From Theocolax elegans (Eukaryota; Arthropoda; Insecta; Hymenoptera; Cerocephalidae): DNA of 64,000 nt. Of the stretch, positions 44,290-56,700 are shown in pieces (positions within the stretch are counted from its first letter, which is position 1; the number at the start of each line of letters is the position of its first letter). Made by a program: the position numbers and the translations under genes. The stretch spans positions 36,135,255 to 36,199,254 of the forward strand of contig CM047428.1 of assembly GCA_026168455.1 (NCBI GenBank). The letters run 5' to 3'. The notes under the pieces are model-generated. The model was not told the origin of the DNA and ran no database searches. It worked only from the letters and a program-made list of their open reading frames with translations.

Positions 44290-44925
44290 TAGCACAAGTA
44301 GAAAATATGAGGTGATCTGAAGAACGCAACACTTATTCTTGGTCAACAGTCAGGATTCATCAAAAATCTCTGCTTCATCTGTTTGTGGGATAGTAGAGAA
44401 CGAATCAGCCGCTATCGAAAAAAGGAATGGATTAAGAGGCGAGAAATGGAACCAGACTCTAAAAATATTATTCGAAAATTTCTGGTTGAGCCAACTATCC
44501 TCTTACTGAGATGGAACTTGGACTTATGAAACAGTTTGTGAAAATTCTGAAGAAAGATGGTGATTGTTTCGCATACTTGGAAACGAAATTTCCCGGAATG
44601 AGCGATGCGAAGTTAAAAGACTCTTCGACGGACCACAAATTCGAACCTTATTCGCAGATCAGTACTTTGTTAGGAGAATGAACGATACCAAGAAGAAATC
44701 ATGGATTAGCTTCAAAGATGGGACATAAATATGATGGCAGATTTCTGTTGGATGTTAAAGAGACATACTGAAACCAAAGAAAAGAAGAGAAAAAGAAATC
44801 AACTGCACAGATCGTTTGAAGAGACGAGGGTTCGGTACAAATGAAGAAAATGATAAATTTCCGGAATAATTTTACGGCTATTTTGATACAGAATTAGTTC
44901 ATGCAGACGCAGAGTAATTTTTTGA
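44290..44925 (+). pseudogene. Decayed ORF of a repetitive arthropod protein family
   Basis: Forward-strand pieces LGLMKQFVKILKKDGDCFAY and FPGMSDAKLKD (about 44515-44618), then GPQIRTL (about 44630), then INMMADFCWMLKRHTE (about 44728), with deletions and frame changes between them. I recall this arrangement from a repetitive, uncharacterised protein family common in insect genomes, where it is followed by repeated 3' UTR elements. Function and transposon class are not known to me. Confidence 0.55.
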
Positions 44926-45004
44926 ATATCAAAATTTCTCTTACCATTACTTTACAAAGGAAATTCTTTTTCTTTCGAATTAAAATTCCTATATTGTGTT
45001 CCGG

Positions 45005-45410
45005 ATGAAGGGGCAGTTTTTTTCAGACTTAGGGAGTTGCGAATTTCGAAAATTTCTAAATCCTCTTCTGTCTCTGAGAGTACGTACAATTTAACTCTTC
45101 ATGCAGTATTAGACACTTTGATACCACTCTGATACCATTGATATCATTATCACAGTTTTTCGTTTAGACAGGGCAAGTTCCAGATTAGGGGTGGTTTTCT
45201 GCACACATAGGGGGTTGGGAATTTCAAAAACCTATGAAAAATGCTTTGCGCCTGAGTGTACGTGCAATTTTATTCTCTAAGCTTAGCACTGGATACTCCG
45301 ATTTCGTAAATCCCCGCAATTTTCTAGCGTGACAAGAATTTGAGAGTATTAGAGGTAATTTTATGCAGAACTAGGGGGTTGCATGAATCTGACACCCCAA
45401 AATTCAACTT
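45005..45410 (+). repeat. Three diverged ~170-bp tandem units
   Basis: Units near 45015, 45200 and 45355 share GCAG/TGCA-TTTT...CTTAGGGAGTTG-like and GAATTTC phrases, with GAGTACGTACAATTTAACTC-like segments between them. They lie just downstream of the decayed ORF at 44290-44925, as a 3' UTR would. Confidence 0.6.
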
Positions 45411-45419
45411 CAGCCCATT

Positions 45420-46310
45420 AAAATACAGTACTGTAGTTGTAAATATTACACCGGGGTTCAACTTATCCAAGCAAATGTATTATAAACGGAAGAATCTAAT
45501 ATTTTTTGTGCTTGGATTTTTAATACATCACAGTTTAAAGGAGATAATATTACTTTCTTTTTTAATGTTGGAGCATTAGGATTAATCTTTAACCCAAAGG
45601 TTTCTGTTATTAAATCATTATTACAAGTGAATTGCATTGGTATTTCTTTAACATTGTTTTGTAATTAACATTTTTAATTTATTTTTTAATATTAAACTTC
45701 AATTTAAAGATAACTTTGAGGAATATGACCATGATCTACCCCTTTTCACACAAGATTCAATAATTTTACACCCCTTGTTAGGGGTTTACTTGTTAGTATG
45801 TTTACTATAATAGTAGTCGTATGTAAAAAGTTTATTTAACATTTCTTTTAATCCATGTTTTGTCAAAAACATAATGATAAGAAGTTTCAGTATATAAATA
45901 TTGCATTCTAGTCATCTTTATTCAATTTGAATCATGATGTTAATATTGTATTTATATTTCTATCAATTATTGCGTTTTCTTATCTTTCTTGAAAATATAT
46001 ATATTGTTCATTTTCTTCATAAAGAGGTAATTTTATAATAGCATCTTATAATAGCATGTTCATGTAATTTTATTCCAAAATACGATACATAGCCTCCGGT
46101 GCACATACATACCTAGCGGATAAATGTTGTGATATTTCATATCAACATTAGTAGCTTCTAATGTAAATTTTACTAAAGCAGTGTCAGAGCCTTTATGATA
46201 ATATTTATTAAATATTGATAGCTATTTTTGTATAACATATTTGTATGTTAAAGTGACATTCCAATAATAATAATAAATACGGATTATATGGCACGACGAA
46301 ACTATTATTT
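45420..46310. other. AT-rich stretch without genes
   Basis: No coding or repeat signal noticed. Confidence 0.5.
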
Positions 46311-46975
46311 GCTATTCTATGAGCCAAGAGTAAAGGAGGACCAGGTAGACAATTCACAAAAGGCACACCCGTAGAAGCAGATTGGTAAGGCTAAGTTATT
46401 ATGGGTTGAATGGTTGAGAGCGATGAAGAGAAAGAAGTGATAAATGAAGTGAATGTGTAGGCGAGACTGTGTAGGTTGATCTCTTCCAGATTTCTCCTCC
46501 AAAATTTCTTCACGTCCGTCTGCGTGTTTGAAATTCGGAGAATAATGTTGATGGCACCATGACCTCCCGCGAAAGGAGCTGTCATCTTAGTGTATTCAAC
46601 AATTGGCATTGGTTCACGAATCCAGTGCCAAACAGACGTTGATGGTCACGAAGGCGAAGCAATACGCTTGGCGCAGGAGGTGGTAAAAGTAGGCGTGTCA
46701 CCGGGACGGTATAGTCGGGCGCGCTAGTCTGCCGTGGTAGTCCAGGCGGTGGCGTCCTCGTGTCGGTGGGAGCTAGTACTAGCGCTTGCTTAGCTTTGGC
46801 GAGCGCGGCAGCGGCGCTCGGATGAGCCTGGCATGACCACGAAGCAGTTCGTATGGGTGATGTTACTACATACCGTACATACTTCTGTGTTGTACTTACG
46901 CGTCAAATGAGCCCCGCAAACAAAGTAGCCGCACGATATTGACATTTTCGCATGAGAATGATTTCGCGGCGTTGA
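46311..46975 (-). other. GC-richer interval, possibly decayed coding sequence
   Basis: The reverse strand gives short open pieces, for example MPIVEYTKMTAPFAGGHGAI (46609 down) and SFSCENVNIV (about 46945), that look protein-like but match nothing I can name. Could be a TE ORF or a host exon. Confidence 0.25.
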
Positions 46976-47231
46976 CGTGGCCTCGGTGTGCAGAAAAAAA
47001 CGTCAAAATTTCTCCGTCCATAGATCCCAGCTAACCTCCAAAAATTTTGTACATGGATTTCAGCTTTTTTGGGACAACTCCCTACAGTGAAAAAGCAACT
47101 ATATATATATACATAAAAGCTGTAGACAGTTGATGTCCAATATGCATTACTCTGAAACTCCAGACAGCTGCGTGACTAAAATGCTTGTCTGAGAAATACG
47201 AAGTTGAAAGGAAAGTGCTTATACTCACCGC

Positions 47232-47235
<4 letters not shown>

Positions 47236-47303
<68 letters not shown>
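47236..47303. repeat. Compound (GA)n(GATA)n microsatellite
   Basis: GA run, then eight or so GATA units, then GA again. Confidence 0.95.
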
Positions 47304-47304
<1 letters not shown>

Positions 47305-48199
47305 TGAGTAAGTGAGACAGAGCAGAGTAAGTGACACATTAACCGCGGGACAAAGGATACACAGAAAAAGAAATATAACAATAATTATTTTTTCACCGCG
47401 ATCATCTAAAAAGTGTACTATTAACCTATACGAGTGGAGTAAAATGGCCTTTTATTCCTTCAATCACTTTATTCCCCATAGACTCACATTACTTGCCGTA
47501 GACACTTCTGATTCCTTGCAGACCCATTTTTCATCAAAGACGAAAAAGAAAGAGGCCTAAATATCTTAATTTGGTCGATAGTTATGGAAAAAATAAAAAA
47601 CGACATTGGAATCTAAAACTCCGGCTTTCTCCATATTTTTATAGTAGAAATCATATCCTAGAGTTTGCTAAGGAACTGTTTCCCAAAGGGTGTGGACTCT
47701 CCTTGTTAGTCTTACCTTTTTATATAAATACAACATTAAATTTATTATTTTAAATTAAAGATATCAAAAAATTTTATATACACTTAGGAAGTAAAATATT
47801 TCCTTGGATGAATTACTTGCATGAAAAACTTTCATCCCGGAAATAAATACCTATTTTATATCCCTAATTGCATAAATAACTTTTTTTTCTGAATCAATAT
47901 ACAATTTATATATAATTATTCATAAACCATAATGAATATTACATCACACAATCAATATACGTAAATCACGTAAATCAATACACGTACACAACACACACAT
48001 TATGTTGGCCTTGGAGTAATTGAAGGGCAACACTACCTACGTAAAGTCATCTCGAGCTACGTGACAGAACGGATCCTCCTCTATGTCACCGAGGATGGCT
48101 CGCATTCCTAAAACATCACCGAAGGCGTGCCACAGGGTTCTGACTTGGGGCTCCTTTTCTAGCACGTCGATTACGACGGATTGCATTGATGAGGTAGAA
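47304..48199. other. Stretch without recognised genes
   Basis: AT-rich, with short frames only. Confidence 0.45.
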
Positions 48200-49075
48200 T
48201 ATCTAATCGAGTTGTGGAAACAGCAAGACCTCGGCAAGTCGCTTACAAAGTATTTCATCCGTGTATTTGCGAAAAAAGCGCAAACTATATAGGACTCTGT
48301 TTACTTTTTTTGTAACACTATCTAAATAAGATCTCCACAATAATTGAGAGTCCAGGATGATCCCAGGACTCTGAACATTGTCAACAAAGGAAATGCCGAC
48401 GCCACCCCCAAGCTCAACGCAAGGGCTGCCGTCTCTATAGAATTGAGAACAATAATTACGGCTTCCAAATAAAATAGCTTGCATTTTGGAGCTGTTAAGC
48501 CTGAGTGAGACACCCTCAGCCCACGCAGACAAGCCCTCAGCGACTCTCCGAAGCCTCGCTATACCCCCATCAAGATCCTGATAAGGAACTTGTACATAAA
48601 CCTGCAGATCGTCTGCATACAAAATGCACTGGACTCCTGCAGGAGCGAGTAAGTCACGTAAGTCACTGATATATAGACAGAATAAGAAGGGTCCCATGAC
48701 TGACCCCTGTGGCACTCCTGCGTTAGTTGGAATCCAAGGAAAGATATCGTCGGAAGATATTACCGCCTGCTGACGGCATGAAAAATAAGAGTTGATCCAT
48801 TTATGGGCAGACCTGGAGACACCCATGCATTTCAGTCAATCAAGTAAACGAGTGGGAGAGATCGTGTCAAAGGCTTTACTAAAGTCAAATAATAATAGTA
48901 GGGTCACTAATTTCTTGTCAATCCCAACTCGAATGTCTTCAGTCAATTTCAATAAAGCGGTCTCTGTCGAACTGTAAGTTCTAAATCCAGTCTGGAGTGG
49001 CTCAGTAAAAGAATGTTTGTCCACGTATTCGCGTAACTGTTCCAGTATGATTTTTTCCAAAACCTTGGAGAGGTA
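48200..49075 (-). pseudogene. Jockey-like LINE reverse transcriptase fragment
   Basis: Reverse-strand reading from 49075: VLEKIILEQLREY, LQTGFRTYSSTETALLKLTE, LLLLFDFSKAFDTI (palm Asp), a frame change near 48830, then NAGVPQGSVMGPFLF, CILYADDLQVYVQV (catalytic YADD, about 48615), LNSSKMQAILFGS and the thumb region. These are RT motifs 2-7 of the jockey/CR1-type groups. No endonuclease or 3' tail is present. The piece is truncated at both ends and dead. Confidence 0.88.
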
Positions 49076-50159
49076 GCTTAATTGATACTGAAGGAACCGT
49101 CAATCGTGTGTTGACTTGTCGCTTTGCACTCTTGTTCTGATCCTTTTTGCCGCACCCGAGTTCGTGCTCCCGTTCCCCATTAGCAATTTTTCTGTCGTTG
49201 TCATAAATGATTTCGGGGGTCAATGCGCTTCCCGTGCTGACGGAGCGCGTGCAGCAACAGTTCGGGAATTTTGCAATTTCGGTCGCTGATTCAAGCCGGC
49301 CTTAAAATAAACTTTTTTTTAAAGTTACAATTTTTTCGAGTTCAATTTTGATATATAGTATATGAGAAATAGACCTGGATATTAGAAATTCTAAAACAGA
49401 ATGAATCTTTCAAGAGACAATTACCAACCAATGTTACATGTAATGTTGTATATTAAAGTTCATAGATTTTAAGATAATTTGCGGTAAACACAGCTGGTGT
49501 TGAAAAAAAGCTTGAAAAATGTATTGTTTCCAGATTAGATTAACTTTTGCACAAATAGATTCCAGTAACTAAAATTTTTTTTCCGTTTTCTGAAAAACAT
49601 TTCCAGTCTGTAACTAAATGCATGGTGCATTTAAAAAACTTGTTCGGATAACTTGACGTAAAATACCCCATATGCATACATACTTATATATATATAGTTG
49701 TTGTAAATGATTAATATTAAGCATAAATGATTTTTAAAGAAATTACAACATATACTTACCTGTTATTGTGTTTAAATGTTATAAAAATATTTTTTTATTT
49801 TCAGAGAGAATTGTCAAGTGGATAAGCCCTATGTTAAAACTTATGCAACTTTAGGTTATTTGTAAATAATTAGTTCACTTTTTGCATATGGAAATAGTAA
49901 AATATGAATATTATTTTATCTGCAGTACTTATACGAGTTATAATCAATAATTACAACCAAGGGTAAAATTTTATGATAGATATTTATTGTAATTAGTAAA
50001 TAAGAAAATAATGAAATAATTATTCATAAATGTAAAAAATCAATAACCAAATATGTGACATTATACTAATAATCGCAATTCATACGTTGCCACAACGATG
50101 CCACAAAGTTGTGTGCTAGTAGGGATATATTAATTATACACACACACACACATATATAT
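49076..50159. other. Stretch without recognised genes
   Basis: The first 200 bases are GC-richer and may be more of the LINE or its insertion partner; the rest is AT-rich, with a (CA)n run near 50138-50151. Confidence 0.45.
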
Positions 50160-50785
50160 GGATGGTTCTCTGTGAAAAATGAATATATTTGTTGCCTTAT
50201 AACGATGAATCTATTAGCACTCCAAGGTAAGTGCATAAATTTTTTTGTAATGATCGTGCTTTAGATTCATTGTTATAAGGCAACAAATATACATTTCTAT
50301 TAATATTTCGGGCACTTTTCCCAGATATTTTGACCATAAGTGATCTTAATGGTTTAGATCCATTCTGCAAATTTATAGGCAGTTTCTGACTATAAAAAGA
50401 CAACTTTTAGACAGCATTAGCTTTCCAGAGTCCTGTACAGAATTGCTGATTTTCACTATTTAAGGTTTAAATGTCTTACAAGAGTGTGAAACCTACATTT
50501 ATGACTTTAAAAGTATTTTTAATGAAAAATTCAGAAAATTTTATAAAAAAAAGTCATATTTATGTTTTTAGTTAAAAATGCATCCCTGGGAGCTGCAAAT
50601 TCATGAAAATGGGCATATAACGCAAAAAAGTGCTAAAATGTCAACTTTGTCTCTCTGTAACTTAAAATAATAGCCCCAAAAACATCTGAAAAAATTCAGG
50701 AGAACTACTGGACACCTCTAAAACATATTCCCACCGTTATAGCAATATTAATTTTTTTCATCTTCGATTTCACAGAGAACCACCC
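50160..50785. mobile_element. Non-autonomous TIR element, about 626 bp
   Basis: Ends GGATGGTTCTCTGTGAAA and, inverted, TTTCACAGAGAACCACCC. Near the left end lies a hairpin (about 50181-50298) with arms ATTTGTTGCCTTATAACGAT and its near-complement. No transposase ORF; the largest frame is 68 codons and unconvincing. Flanks are ATATAT-rich, so the target duplication is unresolved. Confidence 0.7.
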
Positions 50786-51110
50786 ATGTACATATATATA
50801 TATATACCAACTGCTTACTATAAATCGTTTTAAATAAATAAACAAACACTTAGCAAAAACATAATGAAATTGTATATAACTTATTTATACCATTTACACG
50901 TCAGTAATACCTACATATATGATGTCGCTTTTTCCATATTTTCGTCATACCTATCCACACATCCAATTAATAATTTTTACCATACGTAAATCAAAATCGA
51001 ATAAACTTTAAACTTTCATAAGTTTGTCTAAAATAACTGTAAAGAACACCAAATTACACATTAAGGGGGTTCCATACTCAATTTTTGATGATTAATTAAT
51101 AAAAAAGTAG

Positions 51111-51373
51111 AACAGTATGTGAAAAAATAAGAGAAGAGGCGCCTTCGTTTATTGACAATCTAACTGTGTGCTGAATTTTAGATTAAAAGATAATTGCGTT
51201 TTCGAGAAAAGTCTTACCAAAAATATCAAATATTTTCACCTCGTTGAGGTTAGATTCACATTTTTGGTAAGACTTTTCTCAAAAACGCAATATAATTTTA
51301 ATCTGAAATTCAGCACACAGTTAGATTATTCATAAACGAAGGCGCCTCTTCTCTTATTTTTTCACATACTGTT
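51111..51373. repeat. 263-bp palindrome
   Basis: Left arm AACAGTATGTGAAAAAATAA, AGAAGAGGCGCCTTCGTTTA and onward to GTCTTACCAAAAAT; right arm is the near-perfect complement, ending CACATACTGTT. The loop is only about 30 bases. Foldback MITE or hairpin-forming repeat. Confidence 0.85.
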
Positions 51374-52699
51374 TTATTTACAAATTTATTACTAATAAAC
51401 ACGATTGCCGGTAAGGTAGGGAGGATAAATATTGACTATGGCACCCCGTTAAGTACAATTGTGTAAATTCTTGCCCTTTTTATAATACCATAAACTTTGT
51501 TTTTATGTATTCTATATGTCAATGTTATAAGAATAACATTTTTATAGATGATCATAGTAAAACGGTCAAAACCATGAAAAAAGTAAAAAAAGTATCATTA
51601 CATAAAAATTGAAAAATGCGAAAAGTTTTTGTTATTATTTATGAATACATCTTCATTCATTATATATAATAAAATACATTTTTACAAATCTTTATTTTCA
51701 GTCCATGACACATATACTATTAATGTTATAGAAAATATGTGTTTTAATAAAGTTTTATTATATTATTTGCAGAAAATTACAAAACTTGACTTTATAATTT
51801 ATATTATTAACGATTAAGTAATTAGAGAAACACAAAGTCTTAAGTTTACTATATATGGTATGTATCCATTAATAAATTATATTTTAGAGACATTAGTTAA
51901 GATTAAAAGTTTGTGGACTCTCGAAACAAATAATTTGAGACTTTCACTTGAAAAGTTGTATAAAATTTTTACATGAAGAATAATAAACTCTCAATTTTGC
52001 AAGGTAAATTGATTATAGATTACTCTTTATTATTACTACATCATGTTTATTACAATTGTTTTAGTCGTTAACGAATGACGAGGTTATGCAGTTATAATGT
52101 CGGACAATTTTTATACATTTTTATACTTATTACTAAGTACCACGATTTGTCCAAATAACTATACAACAATATATAATTTTAGCAGTTAGTAATAAGTGTA
52201 TTCAAATATAATATTCATATGTTACGTATGCGCATATATTGTACACGCACGAATCACCTATACCTTTCTCTCTCGCACAAAGTCAAATCCTTAGTTCATT
52301 TCCATTCCACCAGACTAGCCACTGTCGATTCTTCGCGCAACTTATGCCACCTACTCATGTGTCATGTTCACTTAATCCATTCCACTAGATTCGCGCGTTT
52401 TCTCGCCCTATATATTAAGTTAATACTAATCTATGCATTTTGAATTGTATAATGCCACTAATATTCGCTGTTATAACATACATTTAATATTAAACTACGA
52501 ATAGTAAGATAATGTACTTCTCACGAATTCCATACACTCATATTTACGAAACCGATTCTCAGTATCGCTATTATTACTTTTGGAATGTACATAAAATTAA
52601 ACAATTTTGTTACTCGAATGACTAATGCTCTGACGAATAGTATGACTACGAAGAAAATCGACAAATACACGTTACGAATTATCAAATATATGTATACAA
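51374..52699. other. AT-rich stretch without genes
   Basis: No coding or repeat signal noticed. Confidence 0.5.
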
Positions 52700-53030
52700 A
52701 ATTATCCAAACATGTACGTCATCAAAACAACTGATCTAAATTACCGAGAGACGCCAAAGATCCCACCAACTAGCACGCATTCCGATGCGCGCGCCGACTA
52801 CGCCACACCTTCAACCAATGAACAGTTACGCAGCCCCGTTCGCATGCTTCGGAAGGTACGCTCACAACCAATCAGAGGCAAACCCGATCACCGAAACTGC
52901 TAAGACCTACCTCGCTCTACGACGAACCTCGGCGGTAAAGTTGAGTAAAGTTTATTTAGTTCATTCTTCCGTTTGCAAAACCCAAATTCATTAAAATCAT
53001 AATTTTACTTTTTTTTTCTTTTTAAATATT
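52700..53030. other. GC-richer interval, unassigned
   Basis: Contains two CCAAT motifs (CCAATGA near 52815, CCAATCAG near 52868) and CpGs, then returns to AT-rich DNA just before repeat block A. Could be a promoter or LTR piece; unproven. Confidence 0.2.
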
Positions 53031-53043
53031 CCGGGACACAACG

Positions 53044-53135
53044 TGTTAATCACACTTACGATTGTTCCTTTAATTACAATATTATTTCAATAAATGTTTA
53101 ACATTTTATCTGCGTAGATAGATAGATGGCAATGT
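53044..53135 (+). repeat. Dispersed repeat block A, copy 2
   Basis: Near-identical to 4447-4537. Confidence 0.85.
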
Positions 53136-53452
53136 GTAGATCTTAAGCTACTACTATAAAATCCGTTTATGATGCATATCTTGAATGCTGGAAGAGTGGG
53201 AGTGAGTTTGGGTTCACACGATGAGTATTGAGCAGTCGAATACCTCTACTCTCGATATCGACCATGGACTACACAATATCAACCGATATTTAATGTTTAT
53301 CTATTATTATTATTTTTATTAGTATATTACTATTATTTCATTAGTACTCATATATACCAATATATATATATATATATATGTTAGATTCCATGTGAAGTGA
53401 TCCAGTTAAAAAATAGAATTTTGTTTTAATGTATGGAATCAGTAAAAAACTA

Positions 53453-54660
53453 CTTGAATAGAGTGTAGCTAAATTTTTAGACCTGAATTTCAATTAGTAC
53501 CAGAGTTGTAGCCAATCAAAAAATCGAATTTTTTGAAAAAATTGACTTTTTGGCCATGTTTATCACTTAATAAATTAAATTCTAACAATTTTTTCTTATA
53601 TACATTAAATTTGAAAAAGTTCATTAATTTCAAGAAGAATCAGTTCAAATATTTCATTTATTTTATTTTAAAATTTTGAATATAGTTATAATCAATAAAA
53701 ACCTTTATAGTAAAAAAAAGGGTTGTACGATCAAAAATATTTTATCCATCCAAAAATCTAATTCATCGATGATTAATTACCTTCAAAATAATGCAAAGTT
53801 TGAGTGCGGCAGAGCATTTCAGACAAAGTTATGGTGTTTTTAGTCAAATTTCATAAAAAAAGAGAGCGAATGCATTGTATGAAGAAAACAGACTAACCGT
53901 ATACTTGCATTCAAACAATATGGCACTATTATTCCTCAATATTACTAAAATATACTATTTATTGTTAGTCGCTGATACATTTTAATCTCTAAGTTGCTTA
54001 CAAACACAAAACAGTAGGTATAAGCAGTTATACCTGTTATATAATTGGATAAATACCTGAAACTTTTTAAAATTCCAATAAATCCAATTATATAACAGTA
54101 TAACTAAAAGTATCAGACTTAAATAACAACTAAATAAAAGTATCAATAACTAACATAAAATAGTATATTTTAGTATTATTGAAGAATAATAGTGTTGTTT
54201 GAATGCAAGTATACGGTTATTCTGTTTTCTTCATAAAATGCATTCGCTCTCTTTTTTTATGAAATTTGCATAAAAACACCATAACTTTGTCTGAAATGCT
54301 CTGCCGCACTCAAACTTTGCATTATTTTGAAGGTAATTAATCATCGATGAATTAGATTTTTGGATGGATAAAATATTTTTGATCGTACAACCCTTTTTTT
54401 TACTATAAAGGTTTTTATTGATTATAACTATATTCAAAATTTTAAAATAAAATAAATGAAATATTTGAACTGATTCTTCTTGAAATTAATAAACTTTTTC
54501 AAATTTAATGTATATAAGAAAAAATTGTTAGATTTTGAGTTATTAAGTGATAAACATGGCCAAAAAGTTATTCTTTTCAAAAAATTCGATTTTTTGATTG
54601 GCTACAACTCGGGTACTAATTGAAATCCAGGTCTAAAGATTTAGCTACACTCTATTCAAG
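53453..54660. mobile_element. 1.2-kb foldback element
   Basis: Arms of about 500 bp (53453-53960 and 54157-54660) are near-perfect complements, ending CTTGAATAGAGTGTAGCTAA and TTAGCTACACTCTATTCAAG. The ~200-bp spacer has its own inverted pair (GTTATACCTGTTATATAATT and complement). No ORF beyond 68 codons. It sits between repeat blocks A and B of this copy; removing it leaves a spacer of about 340 bp, close to the 288 bp of copy 1. Confidence 0.88.
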
Positions 54661-54682
54661 ACAGCAGATATCAAAAATACAT

Positions 54683-55440
54683 TAAGAGCGATCAACTCGA
54701 AATTTCATATACAACAGATTTTTGTAATAAAGAACCTCCCCCCCCCCCCTCCTAACCATATCCAATTAATCAATATTTATTGTAGAATTTGACATCTATG
54801 GAACCTTCTAGAAGCGAAAGACTAATTATTATGCAATCAAGGTATCTCAAGTAACATTCGCATCATCCGGTGTCTCCGACGGTTAGAAACTTCTTCCGCC
54901 GTGCGAGCATCAGCACTTTTGTACCTAGTAACAACGAACCAATACAGATCGACCGAACATCGTCAACGCTTCTAGTAGCTTCCATACGTCGACACCGCCA
55001 GCCAATCAAGGCCTTATATTCCCGCTCCGATGGTCGTGACCAGGGCAAGCACACGCCGACGCCTCGTCAGCAGGGTTGCCAGATGGCGGTTTTTTCTCCT
55101 TGTTGCTCTTGCTTAATAAACATCAATATACGTAAGAGAGAAAAGGAAAAAAAATCGCCAACTGGTCACTCTGCTCGTCAGTACTCCGACTACCTTCGAA
55201 CAGTAAGGACGTTTCTTCGAGAGCTGCGAGCTCCTACCACTTTATCCCGCGCAAACTATGTCGCTATGTATTGCATTTACTTGCGCATATAAGTCGCGAT
55301 TCCACTATTTAGTCGTCTTATAATCATAACTTATACAAGTACCCGCGAACGCGAAGAGTATACGTACTTTTATTATCATACTATTATCATTACTGCATTG
55401 TTAAGACGCGCGACGCGCATTATTGATTGTCATATTCGGG
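54683..55440 (+). repeat. Dispersed repeat block B, copy 2
   Basis: Aligns with 4826-5448, interrupted by a 103-bp MITE (55071-55173). Downstream of 55440 it continues into CGATTAAAGATAAATATATT and, near 55550, ATTCAGCGTCGGTGAGGAC, which loosely resembles a primer-binding region. An LTR is therefore plausible. Confidence 0.82.
55071..55173. mobile_element. hAT-type MITE, 103 bp
   Basis: Terminal inverted repeats CAGGGTTGCCAGATGGCG and, at the right end, CGCCAACTGGTCACTCTG. Flanked by an exact 8-bp duplication CTCGTCAG (55063-55070 and 55174-55181). The uninterrupted site is preserved in block B copy 1 near 5197-5210. An 8-bp duplication and a CAGGG end are hAT hallmarks. Confidence 0.9.
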
Positions 55441-56700
55441 AAATTACTATATGTGAATTCGATTAAAGATAAATATATTTCGCTCGGTTGTATTTTATCA
55501 TTCACTTACCTGCCACTTACCTATTCCATTTATCCCGTAGCTGAACATTCAGCGTCGGTGAGGACTACTACGACTGAGTCATACGGACACGGGTAGTGAG
55601 TCAGAAGACAAAGACTCTTGTCACTTCTCTTATTCGCTCATGTATGCTCGCCAGCACATAGCCCAACGGAAGAGCACCACGCTCCGAGAATCGTTTTGGT
55701 TCCTCCGGGCAAAGAAGGAAGACATTCCACCAATCATCGGCGACGACGATGAAAATTGACCCCGGTTACCAATATCCCGACTAACCGACTCCCATCGAAA
55801 CAATGAATCATACAAGTAATTGAAAAATTAAAGTTCATGTAAAAAGCAATCGCCTTTTTTCTTAGGTCTTTAATATCTTGGTAAATAACGAAAATTTTAC
55901 GTTTTCTCAGTTGTGACGTAGCGTTTCCTTCAAATATGAATAAGATAGGAATCCCGTACACTACGTACAACAATTAATAATAATAATAATAATCTGGATA
56001 AATATGCGTATGTCTATTTAAACAATTAGGGGGAATTAACTTTCGTCCTTCGTCTTATCAAGATGGCTGGCTCAGCACGTGCACGAATTTCTTACCTGTG
56101 CCGTGGATCCTTGTCTCGCCGACGGGAAAATGGCGGGACTAAATGAATTCTTTCTAATATATATATATTTAATTACAGTCACAAAAGGGAGGTAATTAAA
56201 ATCACACAAAAAGGAGAATGAATTTAATTATCCACATAAAGGAGTAATCAATTATTTATTCACTTCACTTATAATATTTTTCTACAAATTTACTTTTTAC
56301 AGACGAAGTTGCGAACTATTCATTAACATAGGAAAAACTATTATAGTGCGATTTTTATTATAATCTATAATAATTATTCATTAAAAATCCCGAATTTATA
56401 ACATAAACGCGATACCGCAAATAATCCAACAAAAATAATAATATATTCACATACGAAATAACGTGGCCGGCGGGCAGTCCACTTACCGCACGCGAGTCGA
56501 TATTTCCAAATCCTCCGATAATAAATATCTCCTGAACTTCTCTCAACTAGATTTTTCCTCCAAACAATACTCTCAATAAAAATAATCTCCTTCTTCTCTC
56601 AACGATAATTCTCCTCAATCTCAATAAATCCAAATAATAATCAACACTCTCAAACAATCTCTGAACTTGGTAAAAATACACTTGCGTCTCTTTTAACGGA
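55441..56700. other. Stretch without recognised genes
   Basis: Contains a 39-codon forward frame (about 55638-55760) and other short frames, none recognised, and AT-rich filler. May include the remaining leader of the element represented by block B. Confidence 0.4.

Noticed and set aside
48083..48977. Forward ORFs across the jockey-like fragment
   Set aside because: Antisense to clear RT motifs.
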